Source: an uncultured Verrucomicrobia subdivision 3 bacterium (lineage in GTDB: Bacteria > Verrucomicrobiota > Verrucomicrobiia > Limisphaerales > UBA11358). Taken from it: a stretch of DNA of 64,000 nucleotides. The position numbers and the translations under genes are program-made. A model generated the notes under the pieces. It saw nothing but the letters and a program-made list of their open reading frames with translations, had not been told where the DNA came from and searched no databases. Below, piece after piece: positions 48,801 to 59,049 of the stretch; positions within the stretch are counted from its first letter, which is position 1; every line of letters begins with the position of its first letter. The stretch lies in assembly GCA_903835255.1 (NCBI GenBank), contig CAILMI010000052.1, forward strand, positions 1 through 64,000. The letters run 5' to 3'.

Positions 48801-51526
48801 AAGCCATTTGCCTGCTGCCATGGGATACGTTTTTTAAATTTAAACGCTTTAAAATAATCAAAAAATATCGCCCGCCCGCCGCGTTGCTGCTGGCCTCTGT
48901 CCTAAGCTGTTGCTCGGCGACGGTATCCGCCGGCGAGATGGAACCGGTCATGTCCGGTGGCGAGTTTTCCGCATCCCCTGAAGGCAAGCTGGAAGTCTTT
49001 GGCAAGGAAGTGACCGTGGCTTTTCCCGGCCTGGCCGCCGGCACCTACACGGTGGAGGTCGAGGCCGCAGACAATTACTTTGACGAAAAAGGCAAACGCG
49101 TGATGAATATCCGAGCCGGCGACACGGTGCTGGGATATGAGGTGGATTTATTCAAGATGGCCGGTAAAGGCAAGCCGGTAGTGCTTTCAGGGCGGGTGGA
49201 ACACCCGCTCGACAGTTTGCGCGGGCCGCTGACGGTGTCCCTTGCCGGCCAGGTGGAGAACGCTAAATTTGACGCCATCCGGGTGAAAAACGCCGCCGGC
49301 CAGATCGTCGCGCAAGCCACGGCCGCCGCCTTGAAAGCGAAAGCGGAAGGCATGGACGAATCTCTCACCCGTATTCCGCAGGTGGACGACCCGGAAATCT
49401 GGCGGAACGCAGATAAAGCTCCCGCCGACCGTGCCGCCGATTTGGTGCGCCGCCTGTCGGTGTCTGAAAAGATTTCCCAGATCATGATGAGCGCGCCGGG
49501 CATCCCTCGCCTGGGCATTCCCGCCTACGACTGGTGGAGCGAGTGCCTGCACGGCGTGGCGCGGGCGGGCGTGGCCACGGTGTTTCCGCAGGCCATTGCT
49601 GGCGCGGCCACCTGGGATCCGGAACTGTGGCATGCGGCTGCCGCCGCCATGGGCGACGAGGCGCGCGCTAAACACAACGCGGCCGTGCGCCAAAGCGGCG
49701 GGGCTTCCGGACGGTATGAAGGACTCGACATGTGGTCGCCCAATGTGAACATCTTCCGCGATCCACGCTGGGGTCGCGGCCAGGAAACGTATGGCGAAGA
49801 CCCTTATTTGACTGGGCGTTTCGGGGTCGCTTTCGTGACCGGGCTTCAGGGCGACGACCCTCATTACCTCAAGGTCATTGCCACGCCCAAGCATTTCGCC
49901 GTTCACAGCGGGCCGGAAAATTCGCGCCATGTGTTCGATGCGCAGGTCTCCGACCAGGATTTGTGGGAAACCTACCTGCCGGCTTTCGAGGCGGCTTTCC
50001 GCGAGGGGAAGGCGTATTCCGTCATGGGCGCTTACAACCGTTTGCGCGGCGAATCGTGTTCCTCAAGCAAACTCTTGTTAAATGACATCCTGCGCGACCA
50101 GTGGGGCTTCCATGGCTATTCGGTTTCCGATGTGGATTCCGTGGCCGACATCTATCGCACGCATCATATTCAGCCGACCGATTCTGCCGCCGCCGCGCAC
50201 GCGCTTAAGAACGGGATGGATTTGAACAGCGGCGACACGTACCGATTTCTCGGCTTGTCGCTTCGCAAAAACGAATGCAACGAGGCGGACATTGACCGTG
50301 CGGTTTCTCGCTGCCTGGAAGCGCGCATCCGGCTGGGAATGTTCGATCCGCCCGAGCGGGTTAAATACGCTCAAATCCCCATCTCCATCAATGATTGTCC
50401 GGCCCACGACGCCCTGACTTACAAGGCGGCACAGGAAGCGATCGTCCTGCTCAAAAACGCCAATAATATTTTGCCATTGGCCAAGACCGGCACGATTGCT
50501 GTCATCGGCCCCAATGCCGACGACGCCGGCAAGGGCGAGAGCAGCTTGATGCTGGGCAATTACAATGGCACCCCTTCGACCCTCACCACGATTCTGGCCG
50601 GCATCCGGAAAAAAGTGGCGGGCCAGGCCGAAGTGCTTTATGCCAAAGGCAGCGAGATTCGCGACGGCACCCCCCAGCAATTGGAAGACGCGCTGGCAAC
50701 CGCCCGTCAGGCCGACACGGTGATCCTCGTGTTGGGAATCAATCCCCATGTGGAAGGGGAGGAAGGCGACGGCGGGGACCGCAGCCACCTGGCGCTTTAT
50801 CCTGCGCAAGAAACATTGCTTAAAAGCGTCATGGATCTGAAAAAGAGGACCGTATTGGTTTTAATGAGCGGCTCGGCGATGGCTGTCACGTGGGCCGCCG
50901 CGCATGTGCCGGCGATTTTGGAAGCGTGGTATCCCGGACCGCGCGGTGGCGAGGCCGTGGCGGATGTCTTGTTTGGCGATTACAATCCGGCCGGGCGCTT
51001 GCCGGTCACTTTCTACAAGTCGGAACGGGACCTGCCGCCCTTTGACAGTTACGATATGAAGGGCCGCACCTACCGTTATTTCACCGGTAAACCGCTTTTC
51101 GCCTTCGGCCACGGTCTTAGTTACACCCCATTCAACTATTCCGGGCTGGAGATCAAAGCCGGCGCCGACGGCGCGCAAATGGTGAGCGTGCGGGTGAAAA
51201 ACACCGGTAACCGGGTTGGCGACGAAGTGGTGGAGTTGTATGTGAGCCGCACGGACGCGGCCGCCGATTCAGGGCTGCCCATCCGCGCGTTGCGCGGCTT
51301 TAAACGATTGACCCTGCAACCAGGTGAAACCAAGACGGTGAAGTTCACTTTGACCCCATTCCAATTCGCGTTTGTAAACAAGGACGGCAGGCGCGAAGTG
51401 GCGGCGGGGAAATACACTCTTGGCGTGGGTGGCAGCCAGCAGGCAGCACAAAGCGCGACAGTGAAATTTAAGAAGACCATCACCAACCCAGCCTATGTCA
51501 ACCCGCAGCCGGCCGTGGTGAATTAA
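48797..51526 (+). CDS. GH3 family glycosidase (beta-xylosidase/glucosidase-like) with N-terminal malectin-like extension
   Basis: YDWWSECLHGVARAGVATVFPQAIAGAATWDPEL; YSVSDVDSVADIYRTH; FAFGHGLSYTPFNY; overlaps GH92 stop by 4 bp (ATGA). Confidence 0.94.
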   Translation: MKAICLLPWDTFFKFKRFKIIKKYRPPAALLLASVLSCCSATVSAGEMEPVMSGGEFSASPEGKLEVFGKEVTVAFPGLAAGTYTVEVEAADNYFDEKGKRVMNIRAGDTVLGYEVDLFKMAGKGKPVVLSGRVEHPLDSLRGPLTVSLAGQVENAKFDAIRVKNAAGQIVAQATAAALKAKAEGMDESLTRIPQVDDPEIWRNADKAPADRAADLVRRLSVSEKISQIMMSAPGIPRLGIPAYDWWSECLHGVARAGVATVFPQAIAGAATWDPELWHAAAAAMGDEARAKHNAAVRQSGGASGRYEGLDMWSPNVNIFRDPRWGRGQETYGEDPYLTGRFGVAFVTGLQGDDPHYLKVIATPKHFAVHSGPENSRHVFDAQVSDQDLWETYLPAFEAAFREGKAYSVMGAYNRLRGESCSSSKLLLNDILRDQWGFHGYSVSDVDSVADIYRTHHIQPTDSAAAAHALKNGMDLNSGDTYRFLGLSLRKNECNEADIDRAVSRCLEARIRLGMFDPPERVKYAQIPISINDCPAHDALTYKAAQEAIVLLKNANNILPLAKTGTIAVIGPNADDAGKGESSLMLGNYNGTPSTLTTILAGIRKKVAGQAEVLYAKGSEIRDGTPQQLEDALATARQADTVILVLGINPHVEGEEGDGGDRSHLALYPAQETLLKSVMDLKKRTVLVLMSGSAMAVTWAAAHVPAILEAWYPGPRGGEAVADVLFGDYNPAGRLPVTFYKSERDLPPFDSYDMKGRTYRYFTGKPLFAFGHGLSYTPFNYSGLEIKAGADGAQMVSVRVKNTGNRVGDEVVELYVSRTDAAADSGLPIRALRGFKRLTLQPGETKTVKFTLTPFQFAFVNKDGRREVAAGKYTLGVGGSQQAAQSATVKFKKTITNPAYVNPQPAVVN

Positions 51527-51628
51527 AAAACTGTTTTGATCATCTCGATCACAGCCATCAAACTAATACCCTCTTATTACTGTGATGTGAGTCGGCGGAT
51601 ATCCCTTAATTTCATTAATGACAAAGCA

Positions 51629-52567
51629 ATGACGAGAATACAACTGCGTGCGATCGTATTAATTTCAGTTTTTGTCGTCCCCGTAATAGTCAGATCGGCT
51701 GGGAATTACTGGATGGAAGCGGCGCGAAGCGATTCTTCCCTGACCGAGCTGTCCATTCCTGGCACACATAATTCTTGCGCGCTTTATGAGTATTATCCTG
51801 GAACAGCCAAATGCCAGGATGTTTCGATTAGGGATCAGTTGAATATGGGAGTTCAATTTCTTGATATCCGGCTGAATTATGGCGGTCCAAAACTGCTGAA
51901 CGCTTATCATGGATATATTGATCAAAAGCAAACTTTTGATGATTTATTGACTAATACAGTTCAGCCTTTTTTGAAGAAAAATCCCAGTGAATGCGTGGTC
52001 ATGTCCATTAAGGAAGAAAACAGTGAACAGGGGTATCCTCAGTTTTCGGCTGCCGTGAACGATTACATTCAAAAATACTGTCCCGCCATGTGGTATCTCG
52101 GCCAGGAAATTCCTACCGTTGGGCAGTCTAGGGGAAAAATAGTGTTATTACGGCGATTTCAGGGGGATTCTGGAATAGACGCTTCGGAATGGCCCAACAA
52201 CACAACTTTTAGGAACAGATTCCTGGCAGTTGAGGACTGCTATGATAATTCGAGTGCGGAAACAAAATGGAAAGCAATCACCGAAAATTTTACAGCGGCC
52301 CGAAAAAGTAATTTAAACAGATTTTACATTACTTTTACCAGCGGCTATCAAAAAGTTTTAGGTATTCCCCGTATTCCGCACATTGCGAACATTATAAATC
52401 CATTGCTCACGCAGTATTTGAGTACCAACACAAGCGGGCGTTACGGCATTGTCCCCATGGATTTCGTCGACGCAATTAAATGCCAACTCGTTTATCAGTC
52501 CGTTATTTCTGGCAGTCCCCCTGATATTATTTCCACTTGGCAGTTGGGCGGTGAATCCAAACGATAA
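51629..52567 (+). CDS. Phosphatidylinositol-specific phospholipase C-like (PI-PLC X domain) secreted protein
   Basis: ELSIPGTHNSCALYEY; IRDQLNMGVQFLDIRLNYGG; LLNAYHGYIDQKQTFDDLL. Confidence 0.9.
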   Translation: MTRIQLRAIVLISVFVVPVIVRSAGNYWMEAARSDSSLTELSIPGTHNSCALYEYYPGTAKCQDVSIRDQLNMGVQFLDIRLNYGGPKLLNAYHGYIDQKQTFDDLLTNTVQPFLKKNPSECVVMSIKEENSEQGYPQFSAAVNDYIQKYCPAMWYLGQEIPTVGQSRGKIVLLRRFQGDSGIDASEWPNNTTFRNRFLAVEDCYDNSSAETKWKAITENFTAARKSNLNRFYITFTSGYQKVLGIPRIPHIANIINPLLTQYLSTNTSGRYGIVPMDFVDAIKCQLVYQSVISGSPPDIISTWQLGGESKR

Positions 52568-52766
52568 AAGGAAAAAATTTTTCCATTTTTTGTAGTTATT
52601 TTAATTTCCTGTTTCCCGGCGGTGGTGCGCGACCCCATCAAAACAGGGCTTAAGTCGCTTGCGATCAATTTAGTGGCTGTGGAGATTCTTATCGTATCGC
52701 GCGAGCTGATAAAACTGGAAAACGGCTATATCTCCTGACAAAATCTTCTTAATTTAAACCTCAGCT

Positions 52767-55700
52767 GTGAAAATTTTATTAGAAATACTATTGATGGTGA
52801 CCAGGCCGGCATGGTTTTTAAAATTTATTGGCCAATGCAATGCTGAGTTGATCCACCGCTGCGTTCTATTATTCAGGGCAAGTGGAGTTTTCAATTATTC
52901 GTTCGTTCTGCTTTGGCTGATTATGATGACTGACTGTAGTGGGTATAAAGCTCAGGCAGCACCGATCAAAAGGATTATTCAGCAATATGCAATAACTTCA
53001 GCGAATGATTTTCCACAGCGCGATCCGACGGACTGGCAGTTGTTTGCTTCCAACGATGAGGGTAAAACTTGGATAATATTAGACCAGCGCAAGGGCGAGA
53101 TTTTTCACGATCGACAAGAACGCAAACTTTACCGGATTGAAAATCGCACCGGCTATTCAATGTATCGCTTGCAAATAGACGCCATACGCGACCCGGGCAT
53201 GGTTAATCCTGAGGTCCAATTGGCCGATCTTGAATTCTTAGGGTGTAATGAAAATAGTCCCGAACTCATTTCTTTTTATATCGACGCCATGTCTGCCCAA
53301 GGAGAAAATCTCCCGGCTGAGTCGGTCAAAAACTTGTTTGATGGGCGCGTCGATACTAAGTGGCTCGATCTGCTTACCAATAAGCTAAAAAGTTCCTCTT
53401 GGGTCCAATGGCAATATGGCGACCCCTCCGGAGCCATTTTGACCAACATCAGCCAGCTCATGGCGTTGCACTCACACGGGGGGGATGGGCATCCTGTTCG
53501 CATCAGCGCCGTAGGGGTCAGCTATTCGGAAAGGCGGGATTTATTATTTGTTGAGGATCACAATGGCTGTATTCAGCTGGATGGCATCCTCGGCGCGGAA
53601 ACGGTTTCTCCGGGTCAGCTCATAACAATCACCGGCACGAGTTTTTGGAAGAATGACCGGCCCTCACTCAAAAAAGGGCAAGTCCAGACGAAATCCTTAG
53701 CGAAGGCACTTGAGCATTTTTCACTGGATCAGACTTTTCTGCCAGCTGACAATCTGAAATGGGTGGAGGTTGAGGGGGAAATCCGCAATTCCCATTTCCA
53801 GGACGGCGATATCTTATTTGATCTCCAGCAAAATAGTTCCACGCTGCAGGTGCGCTGGCACTGCCCTGACAATTCGTCTGCTCTGCCTTCGGCCAAGGCG
53901 AGGGGTTCAGTTCGTGGTATTTTGCAAGGCGCGTTTAACCAGCAGGGGCATTGGGTCCCGGCCAGCCTCCGAGCTGTGGGTGAGGATGCCGTGACGCTCC
54001 TAGATTTAAAAAAAAATATCTCTTCATCGACTAATCAGCAAGGTCTAGACGGGCTGGCCACTACTCATTTTTTGACGCTCACTAAGATTCGCCAGATTAC
54101 GAGTCTTACTGCCGAGCAGGTCCAGCTGCGTCCCAAAGTGAAAGTGGGGGGAATCGTCACTGGGTTGGTGGGGGGGTTTCTCCAAGACGATACCGGCGGA
54201 ATAGGATTTGATAATCTGCCAGAATCTGAAAGCCAGAAATTAACCGCTATTGGCGATTATATTGAAATAGATGGCCAGGTAACGCAGGGCGAATTTGGCA
54301 CTAAGGTCATTGCTGCCGAGCATGTGAAGGTGCTGGGAAAGGGCCAGCTTCCCGAACCGATCAAGCTGCCGCTCAGTCAATTAATCAACGGGCGCATAGA
54401 CAGCCAATGGATTCAGTTTCAGGGCGTGGTGCACGCCAGCGACGGCTCCCATTTATTAATTGTGAATGAAGATGGGCAATTGACGGCTTCGGTGGATCAA
54501 GCCGTGGACAAACAAGTTAAAATGCTAGTCGATTCGGAGATCCGTGCGCGCGGAGTCGGTGTGATTTCGATGGATGACCAGGGCCGGATTCAGGGCATGC
54601 ATTTACTGATTCCATCACTGGAACAAGTGGAGGTGATAAAGCCCCCCGTTAGCGCGTCAACCTTGCCCCTTCAAACTATTAAAAGCCTGTTTGACCTCAA
54701 CAAGCCCCAAGGGCCCTTTCACCGGGTGAAGATTGAGGGGGTTGTCACCTTATCATTCAAAGACAAATTTTATATTCAAGATGACACCGGGAGCGCCATG
54801 GCTATTCCGCGAAAAAAAGTCGAACTCAAGGGCGGTTTGGGGCGTTCACGCTGGTTATATTGGCGCAATTCCCAGGCGGAAGAGGCTAGTGATGGTGTGG
54901 TGGGTTTGTCCCCGGGAGAGCGCGTGCAAGTGGTCGGCTTTCTGGAAACCTACCGGTATTCGTCGGTATTGACCGAAGCGATAGTCACAAAACTGGAGGG
55001 GCGAGAAAAAATTAACCCGGTCAATGTCACCCCGGAAGGTATTCAGGAAGGCGGATTAGACTCTAAACTAATCCGCTTGGAGGGTCTGATCCGCGGGCAG
55101 CATAGGGTTGGCGATTCCAGCGTTCTCGATCTTGAATGGCGGGATCGTATCATTCAGGTATTAGTGCCGGGGTCACCCAATAATTTACCCTCCATTGCCT
55201 TGGGCAGTCGGTTGCAAGTCACTGGAATTTGTGAGCTTCAATCATCCCATTACACGCAACTAGGGCTTGGCGTGGATGTAATGCGCATCCAAACCCGCTT
55301 CGCCCAAGACGTTGAGGTGCTGGAGAAACCCTCTTGGTGGACAATCGGGCATGCCATGGGGTTGATCGGCGGCATGATGGCGGTCTTATTGGCCGGCTTG
55401 ATTTGGATAAAAGAGTTGCGGCGGCAGGTTGGAGAACGGGGGCGTCAATTGAAGGTTGAAATTGAGCTGCGCGAAAAGAACCAACACCAACACGAGCTGG
55501 ATCAGGAACGCGCCCGTATCGCCAGAGATCTCCATGACGATCTGGGAGCTAACCTCACTCAAATTATTTTTTTAAGTGAACGCATTGATGTTGCCCGGCA
55601 TGAAAATCTGGATGCCACGCCTTGGCAAAAGCAGATATTTACTACCGCCCGACTTACAATTCAGTCGCTTGACGAAATTGTCTGGGCCATCAATCCGCGC

Positions 55701-56132
55701 CACGATTCCTTGGAAAGTTTGGCAAATTATCTGACCCAGTTTGCGCAGGACCATCTCGCTCTGGCCGGGGTGCGGTGTCTGCTGGATGTCCCCATGGTGT
55801 TGCCGAATATCCCTTTGACTGCTGAAGTCCGGCACAATCTTTTATTGACCACCCGCGAGGCGATTCAAAATGCTGTCACCCATGCGAAAGCCACGGAAGT
55901 GCATCTTTCTTTAAATTTGGACAGCAACGGTCTGCTTATATCCATTATCGATAACGGAAGCGGTTTCAATGCCGAATTGGATTTAGAAGACGGGAATGGT
56001 TTGAAAAACATGCATTCCCGTATGGAGGCGATCAACGGACGTCTGGAAATCCTGAGTCACCCTGGCCAAGGCACCAAGGTTTACCTCAGGCTCTTACACA
56101 ATCGTGTAATTGGCGTCCAAGGCAAAATCTGA
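52767..56132 (+). CDS. Sensor histidine kinase (NarX/DesK-type HisKA_3) with large extracytoplasmic region: discoidin-like plus repeated OB-like segments
   Basis: NLFDGRVDTKWLD discoidin-like; repeats GGIVTGLVGGFLQDDTGGIGFD and VEGVVTLSFKDKFYIQDDTGSAMAI; TM AMGLIGGMMAVLLAGLIWI; ERARIARDLHDDLGANLTQIIFLSERI. Confidence 0.85.
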   Translation: MKILLEILLMVTRPAWFLKFIGQCNAELIHRCVLLFRASGVFNYSFVLLWLIMMTDCSGYKAQAAPIKRIIQQYAITSANDFPQRDPTDWQLFASNDEGKTWIILDQRKGEIFHDRQERKLYRIENRTGYSMYRLQIDAIRDPGMVNPEVQLADLEFLGCNENSPELISFYIDAMSAQGENLPAESVKNLFDGRVDTKWLDLLTNKLKSSSWVQWQYGDPSGAILTNISQLMALHSHGGDGHPVRISAVGVSYSERRDLLFVEDHNGCIQLDGILGAETVSPGQLITITGTSFWKNDRPSLKKGQVQTKSLAKALEHFSLDQTFLPADNLKWVEVEGEIRNSHFQDGDILFDLQQNSSTLQVRWHCPDNSSALPSAKARGSVRGILQGAFNQQGHWVPASLRAVGEDAVTLLDLKKNISSSTNQQGLDGLATTHFLTLTKIRQITSLTAEQVQLRPKVKVGGIVTGLVGGFLQDDTGGIGFDNLPESESQKLTAIGDYIEIDGQVTQGEFGTKVIAAEHVKVLGKGQLPEPIKLPLSQLINGRIDSQWIQFQGVVHASDGSHLLIVNEDGQLTASVDQAVDKQVKMLVDSEIRARGVGVISMDDQGRIQGMHLLIPSLEQVEVIKPPVSASTLPLQTIKSLFDLNKPQGPFHRVKIEGVVTLSFKDKFYIQDDTGSAMAIPRKKVELKGGLGRSRWLYWRNSQAEEASDGVVGLSPGERVQVVGFLETYRYSSVLTEAIVTKLEGREKINPVNVTPEGIQEGGLDSKLIRLEGLIRGQHRVGDSSVLDLEWRDRIIQVLVPGSPNNLPSIALGSRLQVTGICELQSSHYTQLGLGVDVMRIQTRFAQDVEVLEKPSWWTIGHAMGLIGGMMAVLLAGLIWIKELRRQVGERGRQLKVEIELREKNQHQHELDQERARIARDLHDDLGANLTQIIFLSERIDVARHENLDATPWQKQIFTTARLTIQSLDEIVWAINPRHDSLESLANYLTQFAQDHLALAGVRCLLDVPMVLPNIPLTAEVRHNLLLTTREAIQNAVTHAKATEVHLSLNLDSNGLLISIIDNGSGFNAELDLEDGNGLKNMHSRMEAINGRLEILSHPGQGTKVYLRLLHNRVIGVQGKI

Positions 56133-56141
56133 TATTTAAAA

Positions 56142-56819
56142 ATGGTGTCTAGTCTCCAACCAAATACCGAAGCCGATTCCGCTATAAAAATGATTCGCGT
56201 GAGCGTGGTGGAAGATAACGCCAAACTGCGCGAACAATTGATAGATAAAATAAAGCGCGCCCCGGGTTTTATTTTGCTTTCCAGCCACCATTCGGCAGAG
56301 GATGCGCTTAAAGAAATCCCCAATCAAAAGCCGGATGTGGTCCTCATGGACATCAATTTGCCAAAAATGAGCGGTATTGATTGTGTTCGGCAACTCAAGA
56401 AAAAGCTGAAGGGTACCAACTTCGTGATGCTTACGGTTTATGAAGACGCGGATGCCATATTCAAATCGTTGCTGGCCGGGGCTGTGGGCTATCTTTTAAA
56501 AGGCCGTTCGGGCTCCGGCAACCAGGTGCTCGAGGCCTTGCGCGATGCCAATCAAGGCGGTTCACCGCTCAACAGCCTGATTGCCCGGAAAATTGTGCAG
56601 CATTTTCACCGGCAACCGGTCAACTCGGAGACCGAACAAGCGCTGACACCCCGTGAATGCGAGGTGTTGGAATTATTATCCAAAGGCCTGCTGTATAAGG
56701 AAATTGCCGATAAGCTGACCGTCAATATTGAAACGGTTCGTAAGCACTGCCATAACATCTACGAACGACTTCAGGTGAGTTCGCGCACGGAGGCTGTTGT
56801 CAAATATCTCCACCCATGA
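56142..56819 (+). CDS. NarL/LuxR family response regulator
   Basis: Receiver RVSVVEDNAKLREQL...VVLMDINLPKMSGID; HTH LTPRECEVLELLSKGLLYKEIADKLTVNIETVRKHCHNIYERL. Confidence 0.94.
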   Translation: MVSSLQPNTEADSAIKMIRVSVVEDNAKLREQLIDKIKRAPGFILLSSHHSAEDALKEIPNQKPDVVLMDINLPKMSGIDCVRQLKKKLKGTNFVMLTVYEDADAIFKSLLAGAVGYLLKGRSGSGNQVLEALRDANQGGSPLNSLIARKIVQHFHRQPVNSETEQALTPRECEVLELLSKGLLYKEIADKLTVNIETVRKHCHNIYERLQVSSRTEAVVKYLHP

Positions 56820-56868
56820 GTTGAGCCCCTTTCTGCGTGCTCGCATCCTGGTTAAGAAAAGTAAAACC

Positions 56869-59049
56869 ATGCCCCTTCCTCTCTGGTTCACGTTATTTCT
56901 CTCCGCAGCCTCGTTTGCGGTGATGGCCTCGGACTTGGTGCCAGATCTTCCGCCTTCCGGGCTAGCGTATTCCGGCCAGGAACGGGAGCGCACATCGTTT
57001 CAAACCAGCAAGGCATGGAATCCCAAATTTAATCTGCGGTCCGATGTGGCCATCGTGTATGGCATTGACACCAATCTGCCGGGGCGGATTAAAACATGGC
57101 AGGAGCGAGGTTATCGAATTCATGTGATGACTGGGGTTGCCTGGGGTCAGTATCAGGACTATCTCTACGGGCGCTTCGACGGCATTAATCACGAGGATGA
57201 AGCGCAAACTGATGGCTCTGGGGAAAAGCTGAGTCATGGCGGCGACGTTTACTATATGTCCCCGGGGACCAACTACGGCCGGTTTTTATGCGTGGGGATT
57301 CAGCGGGCGCTGGACAGTGGGGTCAGTGCGATTGATCTGGAAGAACCCGAATTCTGGGACCGTGCGGGATACTCCGCAGGATTCAAGCGCGAGTGGAAAG
57401 ACTATTACCATGAAGACTGGCAGCCGCCTGATCGTTCTGTGGACTCCCGGTGGCGCGCCTCCAAACTGAAATATTTTCTCTACCGCCGGGCGCTGGAGCA
57501 GGTTTTTTTTTACATTCAGGATTTCAACAAACAGACGGGCCAACAGGTTGGCTGTTATGTCGCCACCCACAGCCTGCTCAATTATGCCCAATGGGGAATT
57601 GTCAGTCCCGAATCAAGTCTCGCGCAGTTGGCTGGCTGCGGGGGGTATATTGCCCAGGTCTGGACAGGCACGGCGCGAGAACCCAATTGCTATGAGGGTA
57701 AGGTGCGTTCCCGCACCTTTGAGACCGCCTTTTTGGAATATGGTGCAATGCAGAACCTGGTCCGATCCAATCACCGCTCCATCTGCTTTTTGACTGATCC
57801 GGTGGAAGACAGCCCGGATCATAGTTGGACCGATTACAAGGAGAATTGGGAGTCAACGATGACGGCAGCGCTGCTTCATCCGGAGGTTTGCAAATTCGAG
57901 GTGGCGCCATGGCCCGAACGGGTTTTCACCGGCCGATATCCCAGCTCGTCACAGTTGGGAAAACGCGAATTGATTCCGCCCTCCTATGCCACGGAGTTAC
58001 AAACCGTCTTCAATGCGCTCAAAGATATGGATCAGCCCAAGGTGACATGGGAGGGGTCGACCACGGGCATTGGGGTTCTGGTGAGCGATTCCCTGATGTT
58101 CCAACGCGGCGACCCTGCCCCGAGTGATGCTAGATTGGGAAATGTCTACGGCCTGGCGATGCCGCTCCTGAAACGCGGGCTCCCCGTGACGCCGGTGCAA
58201 CTGGAAAATATTACCCAGCTTCATTATCTCGATGGCTATCGAGTTCTGCTCTTGAGCTACGATGGACAAAAGCCGCTCTCGCCCGATGTCCACTCAGCAC
58301 TTGCGGATTGGGTAAAACGGGGCGGCGCACTCATTTTTTGCGACGCCGATGCCGATCCCTATCTCAAGGTGCAGGAATGGTGGAACAGCGATGGGGAGCA
58401 TTATGCAACCCCGCGGGAACATCTTTTTGAGAAGATCGGAATTGCCCCGCCGGTCCAACTAAATCAGTTTAAAGCTGTTGGGAATGGAGGCCTCATCTGG
58501 CTTCATGAGCGACCCGAGCGTTATTCCGCCAGCGCCGCTGGGGCCGCACAAGTGGTGGCAGCCGCGAAACAAGCTGCACAAAAAATAGGTTTGGAATGGC
58601 GCGAAAGGAATTATCTGATGCTCCGGCGCGGACCGTATGTCGTGGCTGCCGGCTTGGAGGAATCCATCGCGAACAGACCGTTCATTTTGACCGGTCGATT
58701 CATTAATTTATTTGACGCGCAATTAGGGCTGCTGAAAAAAGTGACGCTGAATCCCGGCTCACGCCATTTATTAATCGACCTCGATGCGCTGCGCACCGGC
58801 AAAGCCCATTTGCTGGCGTCGGCTTGCAGCGCCCAACTGACAGTGAATCAGGATAAACAAATTAATTTCACCGTAGAAGGCATTGATCAGACGCAGGCAA
58901 TCCTTCTGCTGGAAGCGCCCAGGGAACCCAAAGCGATCACTCTGAATGGAAAGGCGGTGACCCAATTTGAATATTCAGTCCCGGAAAAATTGCTCTGGAT
59001 CCATTTTGACAATAAAGCATTTCCCCGCGAATTGGCGGTGACATTTTGA
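56869..59049 (+). CDS. Secreted putative glycoside hydrolase of unrecognised family (TIM-barrel-like)
   Basis: Signal peptide; AIVYGIDTNLPGRIKTWQERGYRIHVMTGVAWGQYQDYL; GVSAIDLEEPEFWDRAGY; GASAAQ-like middle domain LLLSYDGQKPLSPDVHSALADWVKRGGALIFCDADADPY. Confidence 0.6.
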   Translation: MPLPLWFTLFLSAASFAVMASDLVPDLPPSGLAYSGQERERTSFQTSKAWNPKFNLRSDVAIVYGIDTNLPGRIKTWQERGYRIHVMTGVAWGQYQDYLYGRFDGINHEDEAQTDGSGEKLSHGGDVYYMSPGTNYGRFLCVGIQRALDSGVSAIDLEEPEFWDRAGYSAGFKREWKDYYHEDWQPPDRSVDSRWRASKLKYFLYRRALEQVFFYIQDFNKQTGQQVGCYVATHSLLNYAQWGIVSPESSLAQLAGCGGYIAQVWTGTAREPNCYEGKVRSRTFETAFLEYGAMQNLVRSNHRSICFLTDPVEDSPDHSWTDYKENWESTMTAALLHPEVCKFEVAPWPERVFTGRYPSSSQLGKRELIPPSYATELQTVFNALKDMDQPKVTWEGSTTGIGVLVSDSLMFQRGDPAPSDARLGNVYGLAMPLLKRGLPVTPVQLENITQLHYLDGYRVLLLSYDGQKPLSPDVHSALADWVKRGGALIFCDADADPYLKVQEWWNSDGEHYATPREHLFEKIGIAPPVQLNQFKAVGNGGLIWLHERPERYSASAAGAAQVVAAAKQAAQKIGLEWRERNYLMLRRGPYVVAAGLEESIANRPFILTGRFINLFDAQLGLLKKVTLNPGSRHLLIDLDALRTGKAHLLASACSAQLTVNQDKQINFTVEGIDQTQAILLLEAPREPKAITLNGKAVTQFEYSVPEKLLWIHFDNKAFPRELAVTF

